Assembly: GCA_029834535.1 (NCBI GenBank)
Contig: JAQMWT010000416.1
Span: 45,271 to 109,270, forward strand
Length of the DNA stretch: 64,000 nt
Reading direction: 5' to 3'
Source of the DNA: Chrysophaeum taylorii
Taxonomy: Eukaryota; Sar; Pelagophyceae; Pelagomonadales; Pelagomonadaceae
Under the pieces are notes generated by a model. That model saw nothing but the letters and a program-made list of their open reading frames with translations, was not told the origin of the DNA and did not search any database. How positions within the stretch are numbered: position 1 is the stretch's first letter; every line of letters begins with the position of its first letter. Below are positions 1 to 11,222 of this stretch, one piece after another. The position numbers and the translations under genes were made by a program.

Positions 1-1039
1 GTGGGTGCCCACGACGGATTGCACGTTCCGGTATCGCGACGGGCACCTCGTTGGCACGTTCAACAACTCCAGTGACCGCCTCTTTGGCTCCTTCTTTTCC
101 GTCGGCGCCGCCGCAGACGCCGCCGCCTTCTGCTGCAACTCCGCGCGCCGCGCCGTCACCAACAACTTTTTCGTCGTTTCCGCCGCCTGTTCCGCCGAAA
201 CCAAAGAAGCCTCTGACAGTCGAAGGTGCTACGAGTCGCCTGCTTCCTCCTCCGCCTTCCGCTTGCGAATCATTGCGTCCACCTCTTCTGCATTTTCGCG
301 CATCGTGAGATGCCCGTTTTCTTGTGGCATTGGCACACTCTAGTGGTAATGATATTGATGAAATCGCCAAACTTCAACAAGCCACAGGAGGTGCCACGTA
401 GGCCCGACGTGATGGACGACGCGGCGCATTTGGCGCAAGTAGCGCGCCGCTTCGGGTTAAGCTTAGAAGCTTTTCTCGGCGCGATCGAAAGTGCGCGTCG
501 CGGCAGTCAAGCGCCTGATGATGTCCGTGACGTCGCCGAGAGAGAGTCTGAAACGCTCTCAGAGGGAGACGAAGATTCGATTCGCGCAGCACACGCCTGA
601 TGCCCGCCGCGAAGACGATTTCCGGAGGGAGTCGGCCGATTTTCAGAGGGAGTCGGCCGTTCCTCGTCGTGGTGACGCGAGTCGCGAAACCAGTCGGGTC
701 GCGGGTCGGTATTGGAATCTTGGATCCGACAACTTGCGAGGTCGGGAGGGAGTGGCCAACGGGGGGGCGAGCACTTTTCCTCGCGGCCGAGGCGGTCCGA
801 GACGTCGAGGCACACGCCGGTACCAAGACCGGGAACCCAGCTGGCACGACTCAAGCAGCATCGCGTTGAACGCGGTTTTGTGCATCCGTCCGCTCCTAGA
901 AGACGCCGGGTGGTCTGTACGGGACCTTTACCGACAAGCTCGAGGACAAACGGGGAGCCGAGTGCTACTAGCCTGCATGGCGATCTTCCTATTATGGAAC
1001 AGACGCTCACCCGAACCGAATTTTCGCTCGTTTTAGGTC
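1..1039. other. No recognisable gene
   Basis: Short overlapping open frames occur on both strands, but none shows a domain, a consistent coding frame or a repeat shared with the rest of the window. Frames in this GC-rich stretch stay open by composition. It may be the 5' part of the decayed locus that follows. Confidence 0.4.
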
Positions 1040-2997
1040 GTGAGGGGAATCCTATTGCAGTCTGAGTTCTTTGGCGTACAGAGCGCCCCCGACGACTTGT
1101 TCACCCTTCGAGGACTTGATGCGGATGGGAGGTTCGCGAACGGAATCCTGCACCGCCGCCACACAAACCCGCTCGTCAACCTGTTTGTCGAGGTTCGCTC
1201 TCGTCCCGGCGAACTTGTCCGCGACAGCCACGCACATCTACTTCCTGAGGTGCGCGTCGATTCTTTCCAAGGGCGCCTAAAGGCTGCGTTAAGCTCAAAA
1301 TCTTCAAATTCGGACCCGGTATATGTTGCCGACTCACGTCATTGCCCAGGGTTGAATGCGAGCCTCGTGTCCCAGTTGGGGCATCGAACGACCAACCCAC
1401 GCCCGAAAATCGTATTGCTACTCTATCCGGAAATTATGCCGGCCGTCATGAGGGCCATCATGCGCCCGAGAGATATGGACGAGGAGGTCGACGACGACGA
1501 CGACGACGACGACGAGGGCCGCCAGCCCATTTATCGCCGAACACGTCGGGCTCGTGAACCTGGCTTGCACGACCTCGGGCAATCACGGGGCCAGCATGCC
1601 AACCGTCCCTTTCAAGGGCCGGTCGCTGCTGAGGCCAAAAGCGAGCACCCCCCACCAACCGCGCATGGCAGCACGGATGGGCGCGAAGCTTGCCCGATCG
1701 AGGTCGACGAGTCTGACCTCGGCTCTGCAGTCGTCGACGACGTCGACGAGGATGACAGGGATAGCGCGGCGCAGGAGAAGGAGGTCCAACAAAATGTGTC
1801 TCCACCAACGGCGTCCCCTACAAAGCGCGATGCTCCGAACCAATCCCCTAGTCGCAGCGACACTGGTATCACCGGCCCCTCGCTCGAGGTACGCCACAGT
1901 ACACTCCCTTTGCCGCCATTGACCTTCCCTTGCAGCTGCCTGCGCACCAACCTCAACGACCGCACGTCGACGAGGTCGAGGAAACGTCCGGCCTGGAGAA
2001 AACAGTCTTCGACATCGTGCAGCAGCCTGGAAAGGGCGTCTACAAGTTGCGCGATTCCACCTCGATCCTCCGCCGCGGCATCGTCTTCGAAGGCAAGCTT
2101 GTCACGGTCATAGATTTTTCGAGATCAACGACGGGCTGCGGTCATTGCTTCCAGAGGACCGGCTCGCCGAGGCCCTCGGAGTCCTCGGGGGCATGACGAC
2201 CCTCAGTGTCCGCGTCATCACTCCAAATGGAGGGAACTTCCAGTCCCCCGCGCTGGGAGTCTCCTGCCACAATAGCGAGATGCACATCACAGCGGATCCC
2301 CCAAACCTGCTGTTCGAGTTGGGGCTCCGCCTCGAGCCCCTCGTGTCGTGCACGGTCCGGACGACGCTGGCGGTGAATGCTCCCAGGGGGCTCCCGCGTT
2401 GTTTGCCGATTGCGGCGAACTTTGATACGAGTGTGCAGGTCCGTGCAACTTCCCTATGGGTGATTTCGAGTCAAGTTTATGAGCATACAGGTTGACTGTG
2501 CCCCGTCCACCACAGTCGCCTTGTCTCGCCGCGCCGTTGCCGACATCTTCAACCAGAAGTTCTACGACGTCTACGCGCCAACTCTCCGTCAAAGCAACGA
2601 AGATTGGCTCGTCGCGAAGCTCACCTACGAGGTCAAGAACCCCGAGGGCATCGCGTACCAAGCGCTTCTAATTTCCGGGGGGTGCGTGCAGAACGGCGAG
2701 GTCATCGTGTACATCACCTTCCTCACTCTGCTCTGCCTCTTCTTCACCGGCCAGATCGGAATCAACAGCGCACAAACTTCCGCGATTAATGCAGGTAAAG
2801 GCCCAGGCAAGATGGCGACGCTCGTCTCAATTGCGCACCTCGCGCTTGAGCAGACTGAGAGCTTGGTGTGTACCGCGCGTCTATCAAGGTGCCACTTGAC
2901 GCTACCCGGCGTGCTGAACAGGTGCTCCAGCCTCCGTTCGATCATGGTGGTCTCCGCCTTGTGTAGGAGTTCAGGGAGCCTGCAGAAGAAGGCATGA
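1040..2997 (+). pseudogene. Unrecognised decayed coding region, part 1
   Basis: A plausible protein runs through three frames in turn. The first frame covers about 1040-1900 and carries an acidic run of Asp codons near 1490-1515 followed by a Ser/Pro/Glu-rich stretch. The second covers about 1920-2130 (contains the segment VYKLRDSTSILRRGIVFEGK). The third covers about 2130-2480, and a further frame 2479-2870. Each switch looks like a small indel or an unrecognised short intron, so it could be either a pseudogene or an intron-containing gene. I do not recognise the family. It continues into the open frame at 3085-4283 on the same strand, suggesting one original gene or one mobile-element ORF. 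No RT, integrase or transposase motif was seen. Confidence 0.4.
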
Positions 2998-3084
2998 CCC
3001 AGAGTCCGAGTTTCTGCCTTGGTTCCTCTCACATGTTCGTTATCTGCTTTTAGGGTGTGTCTGTGTGCTAGAATCCGCTCGCAT

Positions 3085-4283
3085 TCTCACACGAAATCTC
3101 GACCTCAGGCCTCCTCGCTCGCGACCGTGAAATAGGCGAAATGGACGGTAAGTGCGTGGCGGCTCTGCTGCTTTTGGAAGCCGTCGCTTCTGCCTGCGTG
3201 GAAGGCGCCGGTGCCAATGAAGGGGTTGAACCCGAATCGGCTGGCACGGGGACTTTGTTCTCCAAAAGCTTCGCGGATCGCTTGATGTTCGGCGGTTCGG
3301 ACAGCTCGGCTGATGCCCCAAAAGGCATCATGCTGCGTGCAGCCACCGATTTCCTGTCCAAGGTTCGAGAGTTGTCGCTCCCAGGGTGACACAGCTGCAT
3401 CGTCGAGGCCCTGGAGAATGTCAAAAACCAAGGTGGCCTGAACTGCGACTACAGAGCAGCCGCCGTCGTTTTTTCGGTGCTCGCGACGACGCTCTTTAGC
3501 GACAAGTACCGGAGGGAGCTGCTCCTCGCTATTTGTACCCCGGCATTAAAGCCTATGAACATCGTCGCCGAGTGCAATTTCTCCGCATGCCCACGGTCGT
3601 GGCACCGCGACATCTTCGACGCCGGTTCCTTCGGGAGATTCATTCACGAAGTGCTATGTTTGCTCGACAACTACCGCGATCACCCCGAAATTTTCGCTCC
3701 CCATCCCGACGATGGGCACGAAGCCCTAGAGGCATGTTCGCCGGTCCTTCCGCCTCTCCGGGCGCTGATATTATACTCGACCGGGACGCTCTCGCCACCC
3801 GACAAGCACAAGCCGTCGGTTCTAAAGTGGCGCCTCGTTGATGGTCACGGCAAGCCTTGGAAGGAGCAGCACAAGCCGATCTGGGCCGCAACGTGCAGTT
3901 TCGAGATCTTTATCTCCACGGGGTTCAAGGACCATGCCGAGGTGGCAAAGTTCCTCTTCGACATGTTAAAGAAATTCGATGGCAGTGATCTGTATGACAC
4001 TTGAGTCTATGGCAGCGTCATACCCCTCTCGCGCCCCGGGCGCACGCCCTCAAGTTCGCGACACCCTTCTGAAACCCGCGCTATCCTCGGCTCCCCACAA
4101 GACCTTCGACGTGCCTTGCCTTTTCCCTTTAAGGCTTTCCTCGATCATGTCGCCCGCGTGGAAACCCCAGCTACAACTCTACGTCTCCAGATCGATATGG
4201 TCACGAGTTCCCCCCTCGTAAAAGATATGAGCACTTCGTTAGGCGGGACGGGCAGGCCTAGCTCGAAGGTGCGCGGTCTGTAG
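3085..4283 (+). pseudogene. Unrecognised decayed coding region, part 2
   Basis: One frame is open from about 3085 to 4004 except for a single TGA at 3387-3389. It is coding-like on both sides of that stop (LFSKSFADRLMFGG before, LLLAICTPALKPMN after). Beyond the stop at 4002-4004 another frame carries coding-like sequence to a TAG at 4281-4283 (ALPFPFKAFLDHVARVETPA). The product is unknown: no catalytic motif, zinc finger or membrane segment was seen. The pattern of one internal nonsense codon and one frame change fits a decayed gene. It lies directly downstream of the region starting at 1040 and probably belongs to the same unit. Confidence 0.4.
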
Positions 4284-4755
4284 AGATAGAAAATTCCATT
4301 TAGGGTAAGGACCCCCCACCCTTACCTCACACTCACACTAAACAACCAAAAATCGCTGTGTCGAACACCGTGCTGCTCTTTGTGTCGTTAGAGGAGAGGA
4401 CGAAAGGCAGCACTACCACTGCCACCATTCTCTACCAGAGGCACAGTGATTTTTACTGTTCTCTAGGTTTGGACCCAGTCCGGTACTGGTAGAGAAATGT
4501 CCTCCGAAAGACATCGATCTCGATCGACGTCTCGGACAAAGACTCAGGATTTCCAGACAAGAGCTATCTCCTGAAGTTCCTGAAAGTTTTAAGACCTATT
4601 CAAGTCTCATCGCTTGCTACTGGTGAACAAGTGTGAGCAAAGTGTGAAAGGCAAACAACAACGCGCAAAACGCAACCCCGAAAACGATAGCGACTCACGA
4701 CCCACAAGTCCCGAGTCTGGAAGTAGCGACGCAACTCGCTACACAACAAGCTCTC
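4284..4755. other. Non-coding spacer with inverted repeats
   Basis: No open frame is supported here. Two structures are visible: a small hairpin about 20 bp after the preceding frame (GGTAAGG paired with CCTTACC, about 4302-4324), and a branched fold at 4428-4496 reported as a separate entry. Confidence 0.5.
4428..4496. ncRNA. Candidate three-way-junction fold
   Basis: An 11-bp perfect outer stem (TTCTCTACCAG with CTGGTAGAGAA) encloses two further hairpins. One has arms ACAGT/ACTGT around a 7-nt loop and the other GGAC/GTCC around a 3-nt loop. The 69-nt segment could fold as a cloverleaf-like junction in either strand's RNA. It is not a tRNA: no TTCGANT loop or anticodon arm of the right size is present. 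It could be a structured UTR or leader of the following Gag-like locus, or chance. Confidence 0.3.
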
Positions 4756-5127
4756 ATGCAACAGTTCAAAGCTAATTTCTTTGATCAACTCGCCGCTGAT
4801 CAAGCTATTCTCAAAGCCAAAATCGCCGCTGAAATCGCCGCTGAGTACGCTGTTCTAAGAGCCAAAATCACTGCCGCAATCGAAGCTCGAGACGAGCAAC
4901 TTGATCAAGACGTGCAACTCGATCGAGACGAGCAACTTGAACAAGCTCCCCAACCAGCTGTTCATACGGCACCCCCCTCAAGCAGAAGCGAGCTTCTCGC
5001 GAAGTCGCGACCCAAGACCCGATCATCTCGATGGTCACCCCCCCTCATGCCGACAGCCCCACCGGATATCAAACACCCCACGGCAAAGTTTCAGACCCCA
5101 CTGCCTTCCCTCCGGACCCAGGCATAG
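4756..5127 (+). pseudogene. Gag-like protein, N-terminal coiled-coil fragment
   Basis: The reading frame opens with Met and encodes Ala/Leu/Glu-rich heptad-like sequence (AEIAAEYAVLRAKITAAIEA) and a short Asp/Gln/Leu repeat (residues about 45-65), then Pro/Ser-rich sequence. This resembles the start of the Gag-like ORF at 36787-38019, which also has an acidic repeat followed by a coiled coil and a Pro/Thr-rich linker. The frame is lost near 5127 and the next coding-like stretch is in another frame, so this appears to be the 5' end of a frameshifted gene. Function is unknown; a structural (Gag-like) role is inferred from composition only. Confidence 0.4.
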
Positions 5128-5207
5128 TCAAGGTTACTCCACAACCTGGCACACCCCACATTCACGAGGACACTCCACCTTGTTCGAATATCGCACCAGC
5201 AATGTAG

Positions 5208-5708
5208 AACACTCCACCACCACCACCACTAAACATTACTCCCTTCACTCCACCAACCCCACCGGAGCCTCCACCTCCTTCACTGGAGCCTAACTCCCCA
5301 CTATCGGCGACTCCCGCTACACCATCTATTCAAGTTCCCCAACATCCTCGTCAACCCCCTCGCCGCACCACTCATCTCCTTGATGATCATGCCACCTACG
5401 GCCTTGACGGCCCCGGCACCTTCATCCCTGACCAAGCCCCCACCGCGGCTCAGGCTCCTGCCGCCCCACTGTCGGATTCTCTTGTCCGATATCCATCATC
5501 TTCCGCAAGTCACTCTCCTCAGGACTTTCCTCTCCATCCAAAATACCATGCCACCTACGGCCACGACGGCCCCGGCACTTCCATTCCTACCCCAGCTCCT
5601 TCCGCGGCTCAAGCTCCTGGCGCCCAACCATCGTACCCTCCTGACAGACCTTCATCACCTTTCGAACTTTCGACGCTGTTCCCCCGATTTGCACCTCCAC
5701 CCGCGTGA
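5208..5708 (+). pseudogene. Gag-like Pro-rich segment with duplicated ATYGxDGPG motif
   Basis: This frame has no stop between a TAG at 5205-5207 and a TGA at 5706-5708. It encodes Pro-rich sequence followed by two copies of a roughly 160-bp direct tandem repeat (starting near 5388 and 5546). Each copy begins HATYG(L/H)DGPGT and continues with an Ala/Pro/Gln-rich stretch. The motif ATYGCDGPGNF is also present in the minus-strand Gag-like sequences at 16335-16670 and 36787-38019, which links this locus to that family. The longer frame that overlaps from 5380 is a different, less plausible frame over this interval. Confidence 0.5.
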
Positions 5709-7365
5709 CTACGCATTCCACGACTACGACCATTCCACCGTCTCCACCCAAGCAAACACCCACCTCCTTTCTCAAAGTTCCAATGCACCTCCGTCTGCGC
5801 TCCAACGCGAGTTGGCCACCACTAAGGCTGCATTACGCTCCCAAACCGCTGACTTGGCCGCAACCAAGGCCACGCTCATTCGCAAGGACAGTGCTTTGTC
5901 CTCCACAGCCAACAAACTCACCATCATCGACGCCGCCCTGGCTTTCGCCCCTGCCCAGCTCGCCATCCAAGCCGACGAACTGGTCCCCACCCACGCTGAA
6001 CTCCATCTCACCCACACCCAGTTCAAGGCACTCGAAACTGCCCACGCTGACATCCGCAACTCCCACTTTGAAACCAACGCCGTCCTCCACACCATTCTTA
6101 CCTCCTTGGATGCCACCCACCCCACCCAGGATGCTGCATCGCATCTTTCACCTCCTTTCCCCATCCACAACCAACCCTCATCCCCTTCCGAACCAACCTC
6201 CAATGCCTCTCCCCCGATTCTCCCCGAGTATCATCACCACCTCCACGGATGCCCTGGACCCGGTTCTCCTGGTTCACCACCCACTCCGCCTATCTGTTCT
6301 CAACCCCCCGCCATCTCTGGCCCCTCCTCCTCCTCTGCCAAATCACTCTTCGCCTCTCTGGCACCCCCTGAACCCCCTTGCACCCGCTCGCCTTATCAGC
6401 CACCTGGTTCATTCCAACTCGACCACATCCCCGCGTCCGAGTTGCGAGGGCGTACATCCAACACCAGCGACCGTACCCCTACCACCAGCGACGATCACCT
6501 CGTGCAAAGTCCCACCAAGAAACAAGACCACCAACATCAAGAGTCGACGAGTTCCGAACTATCGAAAGACAGCTCTTTGCCTGATGGTCATGCTCACCAT
6601 CATGATGCCAAAACATGCATAAGGGCGTCTTCTCTCTTCGGGCACAACGGCCCAGGAAGCAGTCTTGTCGAAGGAACACCAAGCCACCTCTTTCCCACGT
6701 TCGACAAGTCAAAGAACAAGACACCTCGAGATGTTCCCGAGTATTATGCCTACATCGACTATGGCAATCACACCCAAGAACCTAAGGCTCCGCCGTATTC
6801 TATGCCCCAGGCACAAGAGCCGCAGGCCACTGACAACATCCCCTCGGATTCAGCCCCCTGGTATGATGCATACAGCGAAGAAGCAAGACCCACTTCACTA
6901 GTCTCGAAGATGGTCTCCTCGACCATTCCAGATCAGCCGCCTGATCCAAGCACCATCAATGATCCCGCAATGCCGTATCCACAAGGACAAGACACGCGGT
7001 CAACGGTCCCACGGTCACCATACTCGCAGGCACTCACCGCACCTGCCGGTGTCAGCTCAGATTCACCAGGCACTCCCGCGTTGTTCGACATCTCTCGATC
7101 AGCAGCTCCCGATCACTTCGAAGCTGGTTTCACCTCGCCGCCTTCTCCCCCGAAGACAGGCGCGCACTGCCGCTCACCGACGCTCGCTGCTGCACCCACC
7201 ATCCACCTTCTCGGCCGGATGCACTGGATGACACTGCTCAGCAGGTTGCATGGACCCATCTGCGACCACCATGTCACGATTCGATGGATGTCTTCGCACG
7301 AGCACCAGTCGCAGCACCTGATCACCCGCTCCCTAACTTTCGGTCGGAGGATGCACTCCTTTTGA
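5709..7365 (+). pseudogene. Gag-like coiled-coil and Ser/Pro-rich segment
   Basis: From about 5740 a frame encodes an Ala/Leu/Thr-rich coiled coil (repeated ALxxTxAxL heptads over about 130 residues). Long Pro/Ser-rich linkers follow, with a FGHNGPGSS motif near residue 80 after the linker, and then an acidic/aromatic stretch (PEYYAYIDYGNH). The coiled coil directly after the DGPG motif mirrors the order in the minus-strand family member at 36787-38019. No CCHC knuckle, protease or polymerase motif is present. I call it Gag-like by architecture only; a host low-complexity protein is an alternative. Confidence 0.4.
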
Positions 7366-8369
7366 CTGCCGATCCTTATGTCTCACCGCGACCAAGCCCC
7401 TGGAAAGCTTTCCCCATGGCTGCAGTAACAGACACAGATTTCGAGCGTTCTGAACGACCCGATCAGCCGCAAACTATGCACGATTCCATTGCGACAACTT
7501 CGGTCCTGTATGTCCCCTTGCATAGCTCTCTTCTGGACGCCACACGCTTGCGCTGCCTCCGGAAAATCGACGTTGCGCTCTCAGGAAACATTCTCCGCGC
7601 ACTATGCACAGACTCGCTCCAACTGAACCACTTCTGTAAGCATTTTCGCATCACTGGAAAGTACGACAAACGTTCCACGTCAGCTGCCGGCTCCACCACA
7701 AACATGCACCCAAGTCACGTACGTTGCCTCCCTCAAAAGCGTCTTATCGCTCAGCACGTCACTCCTCATTTGAGGACGCATGTCACATGCCCGCACCTTC
7801 GAATGCACTACACGCCTAAGGGCAACCCTGGTCACTACGGCACTCACTGCTCTGGTCCCAGCATCTCCGCTATCGAGGATGCACCCAGCAGGACTGACCC
7901 TTACATCGCCCTTGGCTCTCCTGCACTCTCCTTCGGCGATCCCTCTTTTCGAATTCCCGCACTGGACCCCAAGCATTCCAGGCAGGATACTCTCCACCAC
8001 GGGATCTCAGCTCACGCGCCCATCTGCCCTACCTTGCAGACAGGTCAGCCGCGAGCCACACCCCTTTTCGCACTGACTTCGGACCACCCGCATCACGCGC
8101 TTTTGCTCTTGGGGCATGACACGCTTTTCGATGCTCTCCGCGTCACCGCCTCCAACACCATGACACTCGTCATTTCCACCGACACTCCGCGCCGCAACGT
8201 ATCTCACGACCTTCAGATCACCAACATAAGTCGCTCGCGCCCGTACCACGTCGCGCACGCCTTACGAGGGCGTATTTCAATTGGTGACCTCACAGGTCTT
8301 TCGATGCATTTTCCGACGTCCGACTTTGAACTTACGAGTTACTTTATGGCAATCTACACAATCAAATAG
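7284..8369 (+). CDS. Unrecognised ORF, 361 codons
   Basis: An uninterrupted frame overlaps the end of the preceding one by about 80 nt and ends at TAG/TAA-rich sequence. It is rich in His, Pro, Ser and Thr and has no motif I recognise. The region from about residue 60 (LHSSLLDATRLRCLRKIDVAL) is more protein-like than the rest. It may be the C-terminal continuation of the Gag-like locus through a frameshift, since it follows without a gap on the same strand. Codon composition is similar to the neighbour. Function unknown. Confidence 0.35.
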   Translation: MDVFARAPVAAPDHPLPNFRSEDALLLTADPYVSPRPSPWKAFPMAAVTDTDFERSERPDQPQTMHDSIATTSVLYVPLHSSLLDATRLRCLRKIDVALSGNILRALCTDSLQLNHFCKHFRITGKYDKRSTSAAGSTTNMHPSHVRCLPQKRLIAQHVTPHLRTHVTCPHLRMHYTPKGNPGHYGTHCSGPSISAIEDAPSRTDPYIALGSPALSFGDPSFRIPALDPKHSRQDTLHHGISAHAPICPTLQTGQPRATPLFALTSDHPHHALLLLGHDTLFDALRVTASNTMTLVISTDTPRRNVSHDLQITNISRSRPYHVAHALRGRISIGDLTGLSMHFPTSDFELTSYFMAIYTIK

Positions 8370-8650
8370 TCCTCTGATTTGTGCTTAAGCTCATCATCAT
8401 GGTCTAGCGCGTCCCGAGGTATGTAGCACTATACACTTTACCTTTCTCGTGTAGTTCTAGATGCCGCCTGTCGTGTTCTGAGGATATAGGGAACATACCA
8501 TTTCATTCCCCGAATTAAATACTTCCAGACGTTCATGATGAGACGGGATGGTTTCCCAGGTGACTTACCACTGCTTGCTAAAGGCTCTGCAGGTTGTGGG
8601 CCCAGGCGGGTCCCTGCGAAACCATGAGTTAAACTAACTACCTAACTAAC
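8370..8650. other. AT-richer non-coding spacer
   Basis: No coding signal. It ends in a short AACTAA-type simple repeat (about 8633-8650) that abuts the R repeat and looks like the tail of that repeat in reverse orientation. Confidence 0.5.
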
Positions 8651-8880
8651 CTCAGACCTCTCCCGAGCATGGGAGCCAGGCCGGACCGACAGGTGCCAGT
8701 CCGGAATCACGGGCCTGTAGACGAGGAGCGCCGAAAGGTCGGTCGGCGGAGAGTGACCATCAAGCTTGTCGCTATGCGACGAGGAGACCGCGATGTGACT
8801 GACAACCAACTCGTCGATAACCTTCCGTCTTCGCCCCCGGCCATACCCCGTCCCACTGCGAACGTTCCGGCTGCCAACCG
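8651..8880 (-). repeat. Dispersed repeat R, copy 1 (SINE-like)
   Basis: About 230 bp nearly identical to the reverse complement of 44210-44441. Its last about 60 bp also match 21897-21960. In this copy the tail end faces left and is followed by AACTAA simple repeats. The family carries a palindrome near the tail (CCGGACCGACA / TGCCAGTCCGG here). A short open frame (MGARPDRQ...) is conserved between copies 1 and 3. No tRNA-like promoter boxes were recognised. Confidence 0.6.
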
Positions 8881-9039
8881 GCCCGCCCGGGAGGCGAATA
8901 GGTGCCAACCTACGCCGGGAGGGCGGATGCCCTCGCAAGGCTCAGGATTCATGAGGCACCGTCCTCCATCGCAACCGCAGTCGGCGATCAGGGTAAGGGT
9001 AAGTTTCAGTTTACCATGAGTTATAACGTGCACGTAACC

Positions 9040-9145
9040 TGTTACGACTGGAATGAGGCGTTAGACTAGCGATAAGAGAAAGACGTAGGGATACTGGATA
9101 CGTGGTGATACGTGGTGCAGGGGTAAGTGTCATAGCTTCTTCACA
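9040..9145 (-). repeat. Copia-1 LTR (3' LTR of truncated copy)
   Basis: Begins TGTTACGACTGG and ends CTTCACA. It matches the 96-bp LTRs at 17041-17136 and 20997-21092 but contains a 10-bp tandem duplication (GATACGTGGT). In coding orientation it reads TG...CA. It lies immediately downstream of the minus-strand RNase H remnant. Confidence 0.8.
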
Positions 9146-9333
9146 CAGGTGCTGGAAAAGAAAGAAAAGGAAAAAGGGGTAAGTGAGGTCCTCACACAGG
9201 TGCTGGAAAAAGAAAAAGGAAGAAGAGGGGGAAAAAAAAGGGGTAAGTGAGACGCTCACCGATGAGAAGCTTTGAGGAAGACGTCAATAGAGGCATTGTG
9301 GCAAGAAAGAAACAACAGAGATCAGGGCGAAGA

Positions 9334-10410
9334 TCACGAAGTGAGGTAAAGAGCACGAAGCCGGAGGAAGGAAGGAGCTTCCGTACTGCGGGTGAAAATG
9401 TCGCTAAGATTGTGAAGGCGGGGTATGAGTTTGAGATCAGTGATGTGGTTGCGATGATATTCGGCGGTACTGTAAAAGCGAATGTCAATATGGCGGGTGC
9501 GCCGTGTGAGACATTGGAGACGGACTTGGGTGACGGTGGTGCTATTAACGACATACATTGGGACTGTGTGACGAGGGAGATCAAAGTCATCAAAAAGTTT
9601 GAGAAGCCAAGAGAGCTCAGCAGTAGCAGCGTAAAGAGCGAGCAATTCAGCTTCAAAAGAAAAAAAAAAAGCGAGCAAGTAAGTACTGCGAGCGGGAGCA
9701 GTAGGCTATCATAGAGCCAGAAAGGAGAAAACAAAAACCAGTTGTGGAGTGGCGGTCATCAGGGTCGTCGGCCCAGCTGGAGTCGGAATAACCACAGAGA
9801 CGAAGGGTAGAATCGCGACCAAGAATAAGGGCAAGATCCTGAGAACCGTCGAGATAACGCAGAGTGTGGGATAAAGCGTGCCAGTGGGGTGTACCAGGAT
9901 TGTGGGAAAAACGCGCACACTGATTGACGGACCAAGTGATATCAGGGCGAGTCATGATGGAAATGAAGAGGACACAGCCAACAATACGGCGAAAAGGGAT
10001 GCGCGCCATGAAGATGTGATCTGGAGAACCAGGAGCAGGACAATCTGCCGCAGAAAGATGAAGGCCTTTGGGAGCTGGAGTTTGTTCAGGTTTACTGTTG
10101 ATGAAGCGATTTTCGGTAAGGATTTCACGGATAGCATGAGATTGGTCAAGAGTGAGGGTTTTCTGAGAGCGATCACGCGTAATGCGAAGACCAACGTAAG
10201 AGGTGAGATCAAGCTCATTGACGTCAGTGAAGGTTCGGAAACGGAGGAAAAAGGCTTGGTAATGGCCAATGCAATGACGAGGGTGCGCCACAAGAAGATC
10301 ATCAACGACAAGAACGAGACGTAGGACAACGGTAGAATTGAGCACGAGCTTGTAATGGCAAGTGTCACCAGATCCGCGAACGAAGCCACAATCATTGAGA
10401 AGGAAGCGCA
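9334..10410 (-). pseudogene. Ty1/copia RT-RNase H fragment (truncated copy)
   Basis: The minus-strand frame 10411-9653 encodes the RT palm with a VVDD catalytic box (LVLVVDDLLVAHP), the connection (FRRIVGCVLFISIMTRPDI) and the start of RNase H (YSDSSWADDPDDRHSTTG). An A/T homopolymer near 9655-9671 shifts the frame, and RNase H continues in 9678-9334 (FEAELLALYAATAEL). There MYVVNSTTV replaces the MYVDNSTTV of related copies, so a catalytic Asp is lost. The 5' side (to the right) stops abruptly at about 10410, where sequence switches to gypsy element A. Gag, protease and integrase are absent. Non-functional remnant. Confidence 0.85.
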
Positions 10411-11222
10411 ACCCCGTGGTAGTTCAGGTTTATGGGCAACAGCACCATGCGATGCAAAAGAGCCTGAGCACAGTTGAGAACCGCGTTTACGCTCGCTTGT
10501 GCAAGATTGAAGACCTCCAGCGTTCACCGCCGAAACGAGCGGGAGCTTCTACGACTTGGGGAGTCCCTACAGTTACGCCTTCTCAAAGTTCGAACAGCGA
10601 TGCCTATGAAGTGATAGCCTATGCTGCGCGCACGATGAAGGTCGAGCCTGGGCGCACTTAATGCGTGCCAGTCGCTCTTTCAGACCCCATGGAAACCGGG
10701 CAAGTTTTCGTTGCTACGTCTTCTGGATACGAGCAACCTGGGGTAGTCGATGGAATGTGTTCTTCTCCCCCCTGTGAGGATCACGACAAGTTCGCAGCTC
10801 GAGTGGCGATCTCCTCTACCCAGGATGTGCCGACCGTGATTACTCAAGGTGAAGTTCTCGCTTTGGGCGATATAGATCGCTTTGATGACGAGCTGAATGT
10901 TGAAACGGTCGACGATTTAACGAAGGATGGTGAAGCCAAATCAGACAAGGCTAACCTATCGTTCACTGTTTCGGTCGCAAGCCATCTGACTCGAGGCGAT
11001 GCGGCTCCCGAACCGATGCTTTTGAGCTCGGTGCAGAAGGCGTCTCCTTCTGCCGATAAGAAGAAGTATTCTCGTCAAGAATCGCTCGGTAACGACGATT
11101 CGACCGACGAACCGACGAGGAGGAAAAGAAATGCCGAGAAGTTACAGAAGGCGAGAATCGCCGAAGGCTTGAAAAGTCCACTGGGTGCCGATCACGTATC
11201 GCAAGGTTGTGATGCTCTTTAG
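10411..11222 (+). pseudogene. Gypsy A: post-protease beta-rich domain and linker
   Basis: Homologous to 53236-53997 of element E2. The segment YAARTMKVEPGRT..CVPVAL..TGQVFVATS resembles the beta-rich region that many Ty3/gypsy polyproteins have between protease and RT. A TAA at 10659-10661 interrupts it where E2 reads Tyr. A charged Ser/Lys/Glu linker follows to about 11178. The protease and Gag are missing because the element is truncated at 10410/10411 by the copia fragment. The frame of this part is one nucleotide off from the downstream methyltransferase frame, as in E2. Confidence 0.7.

Noticed and set aside
5380-7365. 661-codon + strand ORF taken as one protein
   Set aside because: From 5380 to about 5708 another frame carries the duplicated ATYGxDGPG motif and is more plausible. 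The long frame is coding-like only from about 5740.
9192-9734. Hydrophobic minus-strand ORF resembling a membrane protein
   Set aside because: It overlaps copia RNase H in another frame and includes LTR sequence. The same shadow recurs at 17307-17657.
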